DNA of 64,000 nucleotides. It comes from Butyrivibrio sp. XPD2006 (GTDB lineage Bacteria > Bacillota > Clostridia > Lachnospirales > Lachnospiraceae). Positions 27,337-35,748 of the stretch are shown here, piece after piece; the first letter of the stretch is position 1; every line of letters starts with the position of its first letter. A program made the translations under genes and the position numbers. The notes below the pieces were generated by a model. That model was not told the DNA's origin. It saw only the letters and a list, made by a program, of their open reading frames with translations, and searched no databases. Location of the stretch: the NCBI RefSeq assembly GCF_000420865.1, contig NZ_ATVT01000013.1, positions 50,334 to 114,333 of the forward strand, written 5' to 3'.

Positions 27337-28211
27337 TGCTTAGTAAAGAACATATAAGTGAGCAGCTGCACACGAAATGGGCAGCTTGCAACATTTGGTA
27401 TAAAGACGTAACAGGTTCCACCAACGATGACGCAGGGCGCCTCGCAGAAGAAGGAGCACCTCACGGAATGCTGGTGGTGGCAGATAAACAGGAAACGGGG
27501 CGCGGTTCAAGAGGAAGGTCATGGGAGACTCCGGCCGGTGCCAATATTGCCATGAGCCTTATTGTGAGGCCTAAGGTCCCCATAGAGAGCATTTCCATGC
27601 TCACCCTGGTTATGGGACTGTCGGTTGCAGAAGGCGCTGAACAGGCCATAAATGAGAGCATTTCAGACAGCTCTTTTACCTGCAATATAAAGTGGCCCAA
27701 TGACGTTATCCTGGCGGACAGGAAGATCTGCGGAATACTGACAGAGCTTCATATGGCCCCGGAAGGCGGTATTTCTGACGTTGTCATCGGAGTCGGAATT
27801 AACGTCAATATGGCGCATTTTCCGGAAGAAATTAAGGATGTGGCAGGATCTCTTTTGACAGGATGCGGACACAGAATAGACAGGAGTCTGGTGGTGGCCC
27901 GGGTTATGGAGAGGTTTGAGCAGAACTATGAGAAATTTGAAAAGAGCCATGACCTATCGCTGCTTAAGGACCAGTATGAAAAGAGACTGGTTAATAAGGA
28001 CCAGAGAGTGATGCTTCTTGATACAAAAAAGCCTGCTGAGGTAAGAGGCAGCGAAGACGTGGAAGAGAAGTTTGTTAAGTCCGGAGAGGCTCAGGGAACA
28101 GCCCTCGGAATCACCGATAAGGGCGAGCTGATAGTCAGGATGGACGACGGCGAGATAAAAGAAGTAACCTCCGGCGATGTTTCTGTCAGAGGACTTTACG
28201 GATACGTATAA
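27336..28211 (+). CDS. birA: Biotin--[acetyl-CoA-carboxylase] ligase, no repressor domain
   Basis: The ligase activates biotin with ATP and attaches it to carboxylase carrier proteins. The 291-residue product has TGSTNDDAGRLAEEG near 26, the biotinyl-AMP loop GRGSRGRSW near 54, KWPNDV near 115 and the central sheet IGVGINVN. It lacks the N-terminal winged helix of E. coli BirA, so it should be a ligase only. The C-terminal domain is present. The start overlaps the argF stop (TAATG), indicating coupled translation. Confidence 0.93.
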   Translation: MLSKEHISEQLHTKWAACNIWYKDVTGSTNDDAGRLAEEGAPHGMLVVADKQETGRGSRGRSWETPAGANIAMSLIVRPKVPIESISMLTLVMGLSVAEGAEQAINESISDSSFTCNIKWPNDVILADRKICGILTELHMAPEGGISDVVIGVGINVNMAHFPEEIKDVAGSLLTGCGHRIDRSLVVARVMERFEQNYEKFEKSHDLSLLKDQYEKRLVNKDQRVMLLDTKKPAEVRGSEDVEEKFVKSGEAQGTALGITDKGELIVRMDDGEIKEVTSGDVSVRGLYGYV

Positions 28212-28227
28212 CAGGGAGGATTAAGAG

Positions 28228-29043
28228 ATGATCTTAGTCGTTGATGTAGGAAATACCAATATTACTTTCGGTGTGTTTGACAAAGAGGAGCTAAAGAGCT
28301 CGTTCCGTATGATGAGCAAGATCGATCACACATCCGATGAGTACGGGATTCAACTTCTTGGGATGCTGGGACATAATGGCATAGACAAGGGTGATATCGA
28401 AGGCGTTATGATCGCCAGCGTTGTGCCTCAGGTCATGCATGCTCTGGTAAATGCAATAGTAAAATACATCGGCAAGAAGCCATATATCGTAGGCCCCGGC
28501 ATCAAGACCGGCATCAAGATCGTTACGGATAACCCCAGGGAGATCGGCCCCGACCTTATAGTAGATGCTGTTGCAGCTTTTGAGATCTACGGCGGACCGG
28601 TGCTGGTTGTGGACTACGGAACAGCAACCACATATGTTCCTATTAATGAAAAGGGTGAGTTTTTTGCGGGAGTTGTTTCACCGGGCATCAGGATTTCAGC
28701 TAAGGCCCTCTGGGAAGGTACAGCCAAGCTTCCTGAGATCGAGATCAAAAAGCCCGATTCGATCCTTGCCAGGGAGACCATCTCCAGTATGCAGGCAGGA
28801 CTTATCTATGGACAGATCGGCCAGTCCAAGTATATTATCAGTGAGATGAAAAGAGAATCCGGCCTGCCGGACATGAAGGTAGTTGCCACAGGCGGTCTCG
28901 GAAGGCTTATTTCTGAGCTCACAGAGGAGATTGATATCTACGATCCCATCCTCACGCTCAGAGGACTTCAGATATTATATGAAAAGAACCGTCGCAACAA
29001 GCCACAGAACAAGGATTTTGATGACCAGAATCAGCCTGAATAA
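28228..29043 (+). CDS. coaX: Type III pantothenate kinase
   Basis: CoaX phosphorylates pantothenate, the first step of coenzyme A synthesis. The 271-residue protein opens with the ASKHA phosphate motif DVGNTNITFG, has PYIVGPGIKTG near 90, a DLIVDAVAA block (the usual GADRIVNAVAA), DYGTATTYV near 130 and VVSPGI near 150. The short C-terminal tail is polar (NKPQNKDFDDQNQ) and probably disordered. Spacing of 16 bp from birA suggests a single transcript of coenzyme genes. Confidence 0.93.
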   Translation: MILVVDVGNTNITFGVFDKEELKSSFRMMSKIDHTSDEYGIQLLGMLGHNGIDKGDIEGVMIASVVPQVMHALVNAIVKYIGKKPYIVGPGIKTGIKIVTDNPREIGPDLIVDAVAAFEIYGGPVLVVDYGTATTYVPINEKGEFFAGVVSPGIRISAKALWEGTAKLPEIEIKKPDSILARETISSMQAGLIYGQIGQSKYIISEMKRESGLPDMKVVATGGLGRLISELTEEIDIYDPILTLRGLQILYEKNRRNKPQNKDFDDQNQPE

Positions 29044-29054
29044 GGAGTTATATA

Positions 29055-29525
29055 ATGGGTGCCAAGGAATTTGAAGAAGAGTACAACAAAGAGTTTGAAG
29101 AAGACCTTCATATAGATGAGATGCAAAAGACCAATAAGGGTCGTGTGTTTGAGAACGCAGCAGGCGGAAGGATAGTTCTGTGCGGAGCCAATGCTTACGA
29201 GCAGAAGTATTACTTTAACCCGCTTTTCAAGCAGATCCCGGACAGCATCAAGAAGGAACTTAATATCATCAGCGTTCTCTTTACCCAGGAGGCAGGCGGT
29301 ATATTTACCATTGTCTTTGAGGAAGACGGAAGTGTTTCAATTGAGACTAATGCTGATGAAGAGGACATTACCTACGATGAGATCACAGCGGGGCTACTGG
29401 TGAGTGAAGTTCGCAGAAAGAGACAGGACCTGTTTGAGGCTCTGGGAATTTACTATAAGATTTACGTGCTGGGTGAGAAGGCTGCAGATGCATTGGATGA
29501 GGAAGAAGAAAACGGCGCGTTTTAA
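29055..29525 (+). CDS. Conserved protein, resembles DUF6145
   Basis: This 156-residue protein is acidic at both ends, with a mixed alpha/beta core (GRIVLCGANAYEQKYYFN, PDSIKKELNIISVLFTQEAGG, IFTIVFEEDG, LVSEVRRKRQDLFEALG). No signal peptide, membrane segment or catalytic motif is visible. It resembles a Lachnospiraceae family I recall as DUF6145, but that naming is uncertain. It lies 11 bp after coaX and 13 bp before dusB, in one apparent operon. Confidence 0.6.
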   Translation: MGAKEFEEEYNKEFEEDLHIDEMQKTNKGRVFENAAGGRIVLCGANAYEQKYYFNPLFKQIPDSIKKELNIISVLFTQEAGGIFTIVFEEDGSVSIETNADEEDITYDEITAGLLVSEVRRKRQDLFEALGIYYKIYVLGEKAADALDEEEENGAF

Positions 29526-29538
29526 TTAGAAAGACTTT

Positions 29539-30531
29539 ATGGCAGGATACGGTAAGCTTCAAATAGGAAGCGTAACACTTGATAACAACATAATCTTAGG
29601 ACCGATGGCAGGTGTTTCAGACCTGCCTTTTCGTGTGCTCTGCAGCGAGATGGGAGCCGGCCTTGTGTGTATGGAGATGGTCAGCGCCAAGGCTATTATT
29701 TATAAGAACAGAAACACAAATATGCTGCTTGAGATCCATCCTGATGAGCATCCGGTATCGCTCCAGCTCTTTGGCTCTGAGCCTGAGATAATGCAGCAGG
29801 CAGTAGAGATGATAAAAGACAGGCCCTACGACATTCTGGATGTAAACATGGGATGCCCCGTGCCAAAGGTTGTGAGTAACGGAGAGGGTTCTGCCCTAAT
29901 GAAGGATCCGGCTCTTATTGAAAGAATAGTTTCGGCGTTGGTTCAGGTTTCAGACAGGCCTGTAACGGTTAAGATTCGAAAGGGTTTTACCGATAACAGT
30001 ATTAACGCTGTGGAATGTGCTCTGGCGGCTGAGGCCGGAGGGGCAGCAGCTGTGGCGGTTCACGGAAGGACAAGAGAGCAGTTCTATTCGGGCAAAGCTG
30101 ACTGGGAGATCATCAGGCAGGTAAAAGAGGCTGTGAAGATCCCTGTGATAGGTAACGGCGACGTGGTTGACGGTCCAAGTGCCAAGGCTATGTTTGAGCA
30201 GACAGGGTGCGACGGAGTAATGGTGGCAAGGGCTGCCCAGGGTAATCCGTTCATCTTCAGGGAGATAAAGAGCTTTTTTGAAGAAGGCAAGACCTGCGAA
30301 AGGCCAAGCCGCAAGGAAGTTTACGACACAGTCATCAGACATGCCGATATGCAGCTGAAATACAAGGGTGAATACATCGGAATCCGCGAGATGAGAAAGC
30401 ATGTGTCATGGTACACCTTCGGAATGCCCGGCAGTGCTAAGTTCAGGAACGAGATAAATCAGATGACCGACATGGATACACTCAAAGAAGCATGCGGCAA
30501 AATAATGCTTCCGCCCACAGTTGACACATAA
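29539..30531 (+). CDS. dusB: tRNA-dihydrouridine synthase
   Basis: The flavoenzyme reduces uridine to dihydrouridine in tRNA D-loops. The 330-residue protein has the FMN-binding barrel start ILGPMAGVSDLPFRVL, the catalytic cysteine in DVNMGCPVPKV near residue 100, KIRKGF near 142, AVHGRTREQFYSGKADW near 172 and IGNGDV near 205. The pattern matches the DusB subgroup. The last codons overlap the -35 of the greA promoter. Confidence 0.93.
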   Translation: MAGYGKLQIGSVTLDNNIILGPMAGVSDLPFRVLCSEMGAGLVCMEMVSAKAIIYKNRNTNMLLEIHPDEHPVSLQLFGSEPEIMQQAVEMIKDRPYDILDVNMGCPVPKVVSNGEGSALMKDPALIERIVSALVQVSDRPVTVKIRKGFTDNSINAVECALAAEAGGAAAVAVHGRTREQFYSGKADWEIIRQVKEAVKIPVIGNGDVVDGPSAKAMFEQTGCDGVMVARAAQGNPFIFREIKSFFEEGKTCERPSRKEVYDTVIRHADMQLKYKGEYIGIREMRKHVSWYTFGMPGSAKFRNEINQMTDMDTLKEACGKIMLPPTVDT

Positions 30532-30549
30532 ATTTATTCACAGTATAAT
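30521..30549 (+). promoter_or_regulatory. Consensus vegetative promoter of greA
   Basis: TTGACA at 30521-30526, 17-base spacer, TATAAT at 30544-30549: a full match to the consensus. The -35 lies within the last codons of dusB. Transcription should start near 30556. Confidence 0.93.
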
Positions 30550-30619
30550 AGCAAAGTTAAAAAAATGAAATTAACTGAATTTCAGATATATATTATTATG
30601 AAGGGTAGGGCAGATTGTT

Positions 30620-31105
30620 ATGGAAGCTAAGAAGAACATTTTAACAAAAGAAGGACTTGCCAAGTACGAGGAAGAGCTCCACGAGCTCAAGACAGTCAAG
30701 CTCAAAGAGGTTGCTGAGAAACTTAAGGAAGCAAGAGAGCAGGGCGACCTTTCTGAGAATGCCGAGTACGACGCAGCTAAAGACGAGCAGCGTGATATCG
30801 CAGCAAGAATTGAAGTTATCGAGAAGATCCTCAAGAACGCAGAGGTTATAGATGATTCAGATGTTGACATTAACAAGATCAGCATCGGATGCACAGTTAA
30901 GCTTAAAGATCTTGAGTTCGACGAGGAGATTGAATACAAGATCGTAGGTTCATCAGAGGCAAACAGCCTTAAGGGCAAGATCTCAAACGAGTCACCTGTT
31001 GGTAAGGCACTCATCGGTGCTAAGAAGGGACAGACAGTTTCTGTAGAGACACAGGCTGGTGTCTTCAAGTATAAGGTACTTGGCATTCAGAGATCAGAGG
31101 TCTGA
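30620..31105 (+). CDS. greA: Transcription elongation factor GreA
   Basis: GreA rescues backtracked RNA polymerase by stimulating transcript cleavage. The 161-residue protein has the N-terminal coiled coil (about 10-78) with the tip loop REQGDLSENAEYDAAKDEQ, whose acidic residues reach the polymerase active site, and the C-terminal FKBP-like domain with SPVGKALIGAKKGQTV. It has its own consensus promoter and GTAGGG about ten bases before the start. Confidence 0.96.
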   Translation: MEAKKNILTKEGLAKYEEELHELKTVKLKEVAEKLKEAREQGDLSENAEYDAAKDEQRDIAARIEVIEKILKNAEVIDDSDVDINKISIGCTVKLKDLEFDEEIEYKIVGSSEANSLKGKISNESPVGKALIGAKKGQTVSVETQAGVFKYKVLGIQRSEV

Positions 31106-31125
31106 TAAGAGACTTTAGATAACAC

Positions 31126-31155
31126 GAGCCGGCGATAGCAATTCGTCGGCTCTTT
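31126..31155 (+). terminator. Weak terminator or attenuator between greA and lysS
   Basis: GAGCCGGCGA pairs with TCGTCGGCTC (one bulge), followed by TTTGT. The short T run suggests partial read-through into lysS. Confidence 0.55.
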
Positions 31156-31192
31156 GTACAATATGAAAGACATATATTACGGAGGAAAAAAG

Positions 31193-32761
31193 GTGGCAGA
31201 GAATAATCAGCAGAACAATCAGCAGAATGCACCTGCAGAGGACGTTGGACGTCTTCGCCAGGTAAGAAGAGATAAGCTCTCCGAGCTTCAGGCTCAGGGA
31301 AGAGATCCTTTCCAGATCGTAAAATACGACCAGACACATCACACACAGCAGGTAAGAGATAACTTCGAGGCTCTCGAGTTTGTAGCTCCTGTAGACGAAG
31401 AGGGTAAGGCAGTAGTAGTTCCTATGTCAGATATCCCTGCAGACAAGCTTGTATCCCTTGCAGGTCGTATGATGAGCAAGCGTGTAATGGGTAAGGCATC
31501 TTTTGCTAACCTTCAGGACAGAGACGGACGCATGCAGCTCTACGTTTCAAGAAACGATCTTGGAGACGAGGCTTATGCTGATTTCAAGAAGATGGATATC
31601 GGTGACATCATCGGTGTTAAGGGCTTTGCTTTCAGAACCAAGACCGGTGAGATTTCAGTTCATGTAAAAGAGCTGACTCTTTTATCCAAGTCTCTTATGC
31701 CACTTCCTGAGAAGTTCCACGGACTTACAGATACAGAGATCAGATACAGACAGCGTTACGTTGACCTTATCATGAATGAAGAGGTTAAGGAGACTTTCAA
31801 GAAGAGAAGTGCTATCCTTCGCGAGATCCGTAACTTCCTTGCAGAGCGTGACTTCCTTGAAGTTGAGACTCCTATGCTTGTTGAGAACGCAGGCGGAGCA
31901 GCTGCAAGACCATTCATCACACACTACAATGCCCTGGATGAGGAGCGTAAGCTTCGTATCTCTCTTGAGCTTTACCTTAAGAGACTTATCGTCGGCGGTC
32001 TCGAGAGAGTATACGAGATCGGACGTGTATTCAGAAATGAGGGTGTAGATACAAGACACAACCCAGAGTTCACACTTATGGAGCTCTACCAGGCATATAC
32101 AGATTATGAGGGAATGATGGAACTCACAGAGTCCATGTTCCGTTACCTGGCTGAGAAGGTTTGCGGTACAACACTTATCAAGTACGGCGACAACGAGATC
32201 GACCTCGGCAAGCCTTTCGAGCGTCTTACAATGAATGATGCCATCAAGAAGTACGCAGGCATCGATTTCGATGCAGTTAAGACCGATGAGGAAGCTAAGG
32301 CTCTTGCCAAGGAGCACCACATCGAATTTGAAGATCGTCACACCAAGGGCGACATCATCAACCTCTTCTTCGAGGAGTTCTGCGAGAAGAACCTGATCCA
32401 GCCTACATTCATCATGGATCACCCTCTTGCAATTTCACCTCTTACCAAGAAGAAGCCTACAGATCCTGAGAAGGTTGAGCGTTTCGAGCTCTTCATCAAC
32501 ACATGGGAGATGTGCAACGCATACTCAGAGCTCAACGATCCTATCGATCAGCGTGAGCGTTTCGCAGCTCAGGATGCCAACGCAGCAGCCGGCGACGAAG
32601 AGGCTGAGCACACAGACGAGGACTTCCTCAACGCCCTCGAAGTTGGTATGGCTCCTACAGGTGGTATCGGATACGGTATCGACAGACTCTGCATGCTGTT
32701 AACTGACAGTGCAACCATAAGAGATGTTTTGCTCTTCCCGACACTTAAGTCCATGAAGTGA
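31193..32761 (+). CDS. lysS: Lysyl-tRNA synthetase, class II
   Basis: The enzyme charges tRNA-Lys. The 522-residue product has the OB-fold anticodon-binding domain (about 60-150; SLAGRMMSKRVMGKASFANL) and class II motifs: RSAILREIRNFLAERDFLEV leading into ETPML (motif 1), RVFRNEGVDTRHNPEFTLME (motif 2), and GIGYGIDRLCMLLT (motif 3). The start is GTG 31193, eight bases after GGAGG; ATG 31154 precedes that site. The first 12 residues are a Gln/Asn-rich tail. The conjugative element lies immediately downstream. Confidence 0.96.
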   Translation: MAENNQQNNQQNAPAEDVGRLRQVRRDKLSELQAQGRDPFQIVKYDQTHHTQQVRDNFEALEFVAPVDEEGKAVVVPMSDIPADKLVSLAGRMMSKRVMGKASFANLQDRDGRMQLYVSRNDLGDEAYADFKKMDIGDIIGVKGFAFRTKTGEISVHVKELTLLSKSLMPLPEKFHGLTDTEIRYRQRYVDLIMNEEVKETFKKRSAILREIRNFLAERDFLEVETPMLVENAGGAAARPFITHYNALDEERKLRISLELYLKRLIVGGLERVYEIGRVFRNEGVDTRHNPEFTLMELYQAYTDYEGMMELTESMFRYLAEKVCGTTLIKYGDNEIDLGKPFERLTMNDAIKKYAGIDFDAVKTDEEAKALAKEHHIEFEDRHTKGDIINLFFEEFCEKNLIQPTFIMDHPLAISPLTKKKPTDPEKVERFELFINTWEMCNAYSELNDPIDQRERFAAQDANAAAGDEEAEHTDEDFLNALEVGMAPTGGIGYGIDRLCMLLTDSATIRDVLLFPTLKSMK

Positions 32762-32914
32762 TAAGCCCAGTATTCATGAGGGTTTTTGAGATAAGGAATG
32801 GCATTTTGACAAACTCCTGACAAACGGGAGATGAATTTAGAGGTTTGTAGATGCGCTCAGAGGCGCACCGTTAAAAACAGAAAACTTTTTTTCGATAACT
32901 TTACAAAAGGTTAT

Positions 32915-32961
32915 AAGAGCTACTTTTTAGAAAACAAAATTCTAAGAAGTAGCTCTTTTTG
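32915..32961 (+). terminator. Terminator between lysS and the conjugative element
   Basis: AAGAGCTACTT..TTAGAA pairs with TTCTAAGAAGTAGCTCTT, followed by TTT. It is 154 bases after lysS. The gap 32762-33016 otherwise holds two TGACAAAC copies; no attachment site could be recognised. Confidence 0.85.
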
Positions 32962-33016
32962 TTGGCTGATTCATGGATGGTTCTTCAGCACATAAAAAAT
33001 AAGGAGGACATCATAC

Positions 33017-33382
33017 ATGAAAAGAAAAAAAGAAGACAGACCGTATTTTGATGATAACCGTGATTACGTTGGCGAACTTGAAAATGAGAATGAGAAAAAC
33101 AGTCCATTTAACCGGGAAGTTATAGTCCAGGAAAAAGTAGTGATGCGTACCTTGAGGAAAAAGTGGCTCAGATATAGGGATGCAGAAATTGTTTACAGCC
33201 TTGAGCATAAGAAAATTCTTGAGATGGCAGACCAGGCAGGAGCGATTTACAGAAGAGAAGGAACCGTTCTGATCAACAGAGACATCTTTGATGAGTATCT
33301 TGAGAGATTCCACCAGCCTGCGGGAATGTATCAAACAAATGGTAATCGGGAGAAAAAAGTTTTGGAAGAGAGGGAGGGCTGA
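33017..33382 (+). CDS. DUF6462-like protein, ICE left module
   Basis: The 121-residue protein has a charged N-terminus (about 1-45) and a compact domain at about 50-95: WLRYRDAEIVYSLEHKKILE, MADQAGAIYRREGTVLINRD. The pattern resembles excisionase-like winged helices (read, recognise, then an IDR/INRD strand) and matches DUF6462. The next gene is a shorter paralogue. ATG 33017 follows AAGGAGG. A DNA-binding role, for instance in element excision or control, is inference. Confidence 0.6.
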   Translation: MKRKKEDRPYFDDNRDYVGELENENEKNSPFNREVIVQEKVVMRTLRKKWLRYRDAEIVYSLEHKKILEMADQAGAIYRREGTVLINRDIFDEYLERFHQPAGMYQTNGNREKKVLEEREG

Positions 33383-33384
33383 AT

Positions 33385-33636
33385 ATGTTCGGAACAATAT
33401 GGATGTTCTCGGATCAGATTGATGATGAAGATATTCTGTTTGCCCAGAGAAGTTTTATCACCTACAACATGGCCATTGATTACTACAAGATGAGCTACAG
33501 GGCAGTTACTCGTGTGGCAGACAGGTCCGGTGCCTTTTACAAACTTCATAAAAAGGTTCTCATAAACAGGGCAATCTTTGAGGACTACTTAAGAAAAAAT
33601 GGAAAAGATGGGAGGAAAAAAGTATGTGCAAAGTAA
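33385..33636 (+). CDS. DUF6462-like protein, second copy
   Basis: The 83-residue protein shares its core with the upstream neighbour: FITYNMAIDYYKMSYRAVTR, VADRSGAFYKLHKKVLINRA, IFEDYL align to the YRDAEIVYSL, AGAIYRREGTVLINRD, IFDEYL blocks. The two are probably an old tandem duplication. Only two bases separate it from its paralogue, and it overlaps parA by 13 bp. GGGAGGG precedes ATG 33385. Function is probably DNA binding, not proven. Confidence 0.6.
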   Translation: MFGTIWMFSDQIDDEDILFAQRSFITYNMAIDYYKMSYRAVTRVADRSGAFYKLHKKVLINRAIFEDYLRKNGKDGRKKVCAK

Positions 33637-34406
33637 TCGCAATCGCAAATCAGAAAGGTGGCGTAGCTAAAACCACAACTGCTATGAATCTTGGAATAGG
33701 ACTTGCAAACAAGGGGCATAAGGTACTTTTAATTGATAACGATCCACAAGGGAGCCTTTCTATCTGCATGGGATATAAGGATCCGGACAGCCTTGAACTC
33801 ACTATCGTTGATGTTATCGAGAAGATTGTTAATGAGGAAGATATTCCGGAAGGTTTCGCTATCATGCACCACAGTGAGAACGTAGATCTTCTTCCTTCAA
33901 ATATCGGATTATCCGCTGCAGAGGTATCACTTGTAAACGTAATGAGCAGAGAGCTGGTACTTAGGGATTATGTGGAACAGATAAAGGACCAGTATTCATA
34001 CATCATCATTGATTGCATGCCATCTCTGGGTGTTATGACCGTAAATGCTCTTGCTTGCGCTGACACTTGCCTCATACCCTGTGCCGCAGCGTTTCTTCCT
34101 GTAAAGGGTCTTCAGGCACTGCTTAAGACCATCTATACAGTAAAGCGCAGACTTAATTCAAAGCTTGAGATTGAAGGAATTCTATTAACTATGGTTGATA
34201 AGAGAACCAACTATGCTAAGGAAATTATTGCAGAGGTTAATGAAGTATATGGAAAAAGCCTCCGAGTCCTTCCTACGGAGATTCCGCTATCAATCAGAGC
34301 AAGTGAAACATCTGCTATGAGTAAAAGCATATATGAATATGATCCAAAAGGCAAGGTGGCAAGTGCCTATAGTGAACTTACAGAGTTTGTCGCAGATAAT
34401 TCATGA
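33624..34406 (+). CDS. parA: ParA family partition ATPase
   Basis: The 260-residue protein has the deviant Walker A motif KGGVAKTT near residue 11, DNDPQGS near 39 and the Walker B region YSYIIIDCMPSLG near 128. It has no N-terminal HTH, so it is like the short Soj-type ParA. With ParB downstream it would stabilise the element when it is excised and circular, or when it replicates. ATG 33624 follows GGGAGG and overlaps the DUF6462 gene by 13 bp. Confidence 0.93.
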   Translation: MCKVIAIANQKGGVAKTTTAMNLGIGLANKGHKVLLIDNDPQGSLSICMGYKDPDSLELTIVDVIEKIVNEEDIPEGFAIMHHSENVDLLPSNIGLSAAEVSLVNVMSRELVLRDYVEQIKDQYSYIIIDCMPSLGVMTVNALACADTCLIPCAAAFLPVKGLQALLKTIYTVKRRLNSKLEIEGILLTMVDKRTNYAKEIIAEVNEVYGKSLRVLPTEIPLSIRASETSAMSKSIYEYDPKGKVASAYSELTEFVADNS

Positions 34407-34421
34407 AGGGGGTAATCAGAT

Positions 34422-35342
34422 ATGGCTGCTAAAAGAGAAAAGATACATTTTGAATCAGTAGATGAGCTTCTTGGAGCTCCTTCAATTAAAGATGGTACAG
34501 AAGAAATAAGGATTGAAAAGATACATCCATTTAAAGATCACCCTTTTAAGGTGGTTGATGATGATAAGATGGCGGAACTTGTAGAGAGTATCAAGGCTAA
34601 TGGTATTTTGTCTCCGGTTCTTGTAAGACCGGACAACCAGGGCGGTTATGAAATGGTTTCAGGTCACAGAAGGATGCATGCTGCTAAATTAGTGGGGCTT
34701 GAGGTTGTGCCGGCAATTGTAAAGGAAATGACAGATGATGAATCGGTAATAGTTATGGTTGATTCCAATGTACAAAGAGAAGAGATTTTGCCTAGTGAGA
34801 GAGCATACTCACTGAAAATGAAGATGGATGTTGTTAAGCGACAGGGAAGAAGAACTGACCTCGAAGATACTTCTGGTACTGAGTGCCGAAAGTTGACTGG
34901 CGATGCCGTCGGTGAAGAATTTGGTCTTAGAGATAGGCAGGTCAGAAAATATGTAAAGCTCACAGATCTGATTCCTGAACTGATGCAGATGGTTGATGAA
35001 AAAGTAATTTCAATAGGAATGGGATATGATATTTCTTTCTTTGATAAGGAAGTCCAGAAGTGGATCTATGAATACCGAAAAGAAAATGGCATTCTCAGAC
35101 CAGAACAGATAGAAGCGCTTAAGGCGCAGAAGAATCTTGAAAATATGCAACAGTACCCAGTTATACAGGTTTTGAACAGTGCGTTGCCTGAGCCTAAAAC
35201 AAACGGAAAGGTCTCATTGTCAGAAAGAAAATTAAATAAGTATTTCCCTTCCCATATGTCTTCAAGGGAGCGTGAAAAGGTTATCCTTGAGCTTCTTGCA
35301 AAATGGAAGGAAGAACAGGAGGAAATGGCAGATGAAACTTGA
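34422..35342 (+). CDS. parB: ParB/Noc family partition protein
   Basis: The 306-residue protein has the ParB/Srx domain (IHPFKDHPFKVVDDDKMAEL near 30-50, GILSPVLVRP near 66, and SGHRRMHAAKL near 86), then the HTH (about 155-200; GEEFGLRDRQVRKYVKL) and a charged C-terminus. ParB proteins bind centromere sites and spread; the GHRR motif is the CTP-binding signature. GAAGGGGG precedes ATG 34422. It overlaps the short RepA_N gene by 11 bp. No parS site was recognised. Confidence 0.93.
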   Translation: MAAKREKIHFESVDELLGAPSIKDGTEEIRIEKIHPFKDHPFKVVDDDKMAELVESIKANGILSPVLVRPDNQGGYEMVSGHRRMHAAKLVGLEVVPAIVKEMTDDESVIVMVDSNVQREEILPSERAYSLKMKMDVVKRQGRRTDLEDTSGTECRKLTGDAVGEEFGLRDRQVRKYVKLTDLIPELMQMVDEKVISIGMGYDISFFDKEVQKWIYEYRKENGILRPEQIEALKAQKNLENMQQYPVIQVLNSALPEPKTNGKVSLSERKLNKYFPSHMSSREREKVILELLAKWKEEQEEMADET

Positions 35343-35727
35343 TTATCATTATGGACGACAGGCATTTCAGTATGCCATGGTAGAAATTCCACTGCTTATG
35401 TTTATTGACGATGCGTTTGAACCACTGTCTATAGAAGCAAAGGTTGTATATGGAATCCTACTACAAAGGATAAGGCTGGCAAATAGAAACGGCTGGCGGG
35501 ATGAAGAAGGTAGGCTTTACGTGGTATATCCACTTGAACAGATGCATAAAGATATTGGACTTTCAACAAGAACAATCAGCACAGCACTGAAGCAATTGGA
35601 AGATATCGGAATTATTGATATCTGTATAAGAGGTCAGGGAAAACCTAATCTGTACTACGTGAAGAACTTTATTTACAAGGATGATGAAAGCTGTTCCAGA
35701 GGTGCAAAAATTGCATCTCTGGAATAG
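35332..35727 (+). CDS. Short RepA_N-domain protein
   Basis: The 131-residue protein consists only of a RepA_N-type winged-helix domain (PF06970-like): FQYAMVEIPLLMF, LSIEAKVVYGILLQRI, YPLEQMHKDIGLSTRTISTA and GKPNLYYVKNF. It lacks the C-terminal domain of full initiators. The next gene carries the same N-terminal domain plus more. It may compete for or help origin binding, or regulate rep expression. ATG 35332 follows AGGAGGAAA; an in-frame start at 35272 lies inside parB and has no site. Confidence 0.7.
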   Translation: MKLDYHYGRQAFQYAMVEIPLLMFIDDAFEPLSIEAKVVYGILLQRIRLANRNGWRDEEGRLYVVYPLEQMHKDIGLSTRTISTALKQLEDIGIIDICIRGQGKPNLYYVKNFIYKDDESCSRGAKIASLE

Positions 35728-35748
35728 GGAAGGGGGAGAATAAATAAA

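Noticed and set aside
31682..32422. 246-codon minus-strand open frame
   Set aside because: Shadow of lysS; the plus-strand frame carries all class II synthetase motifs.
32762..33016. Left attachment site of the conjugative element
   Set aside because: No repeat of this DNA was found at the right side within the window, so no att core can be named.
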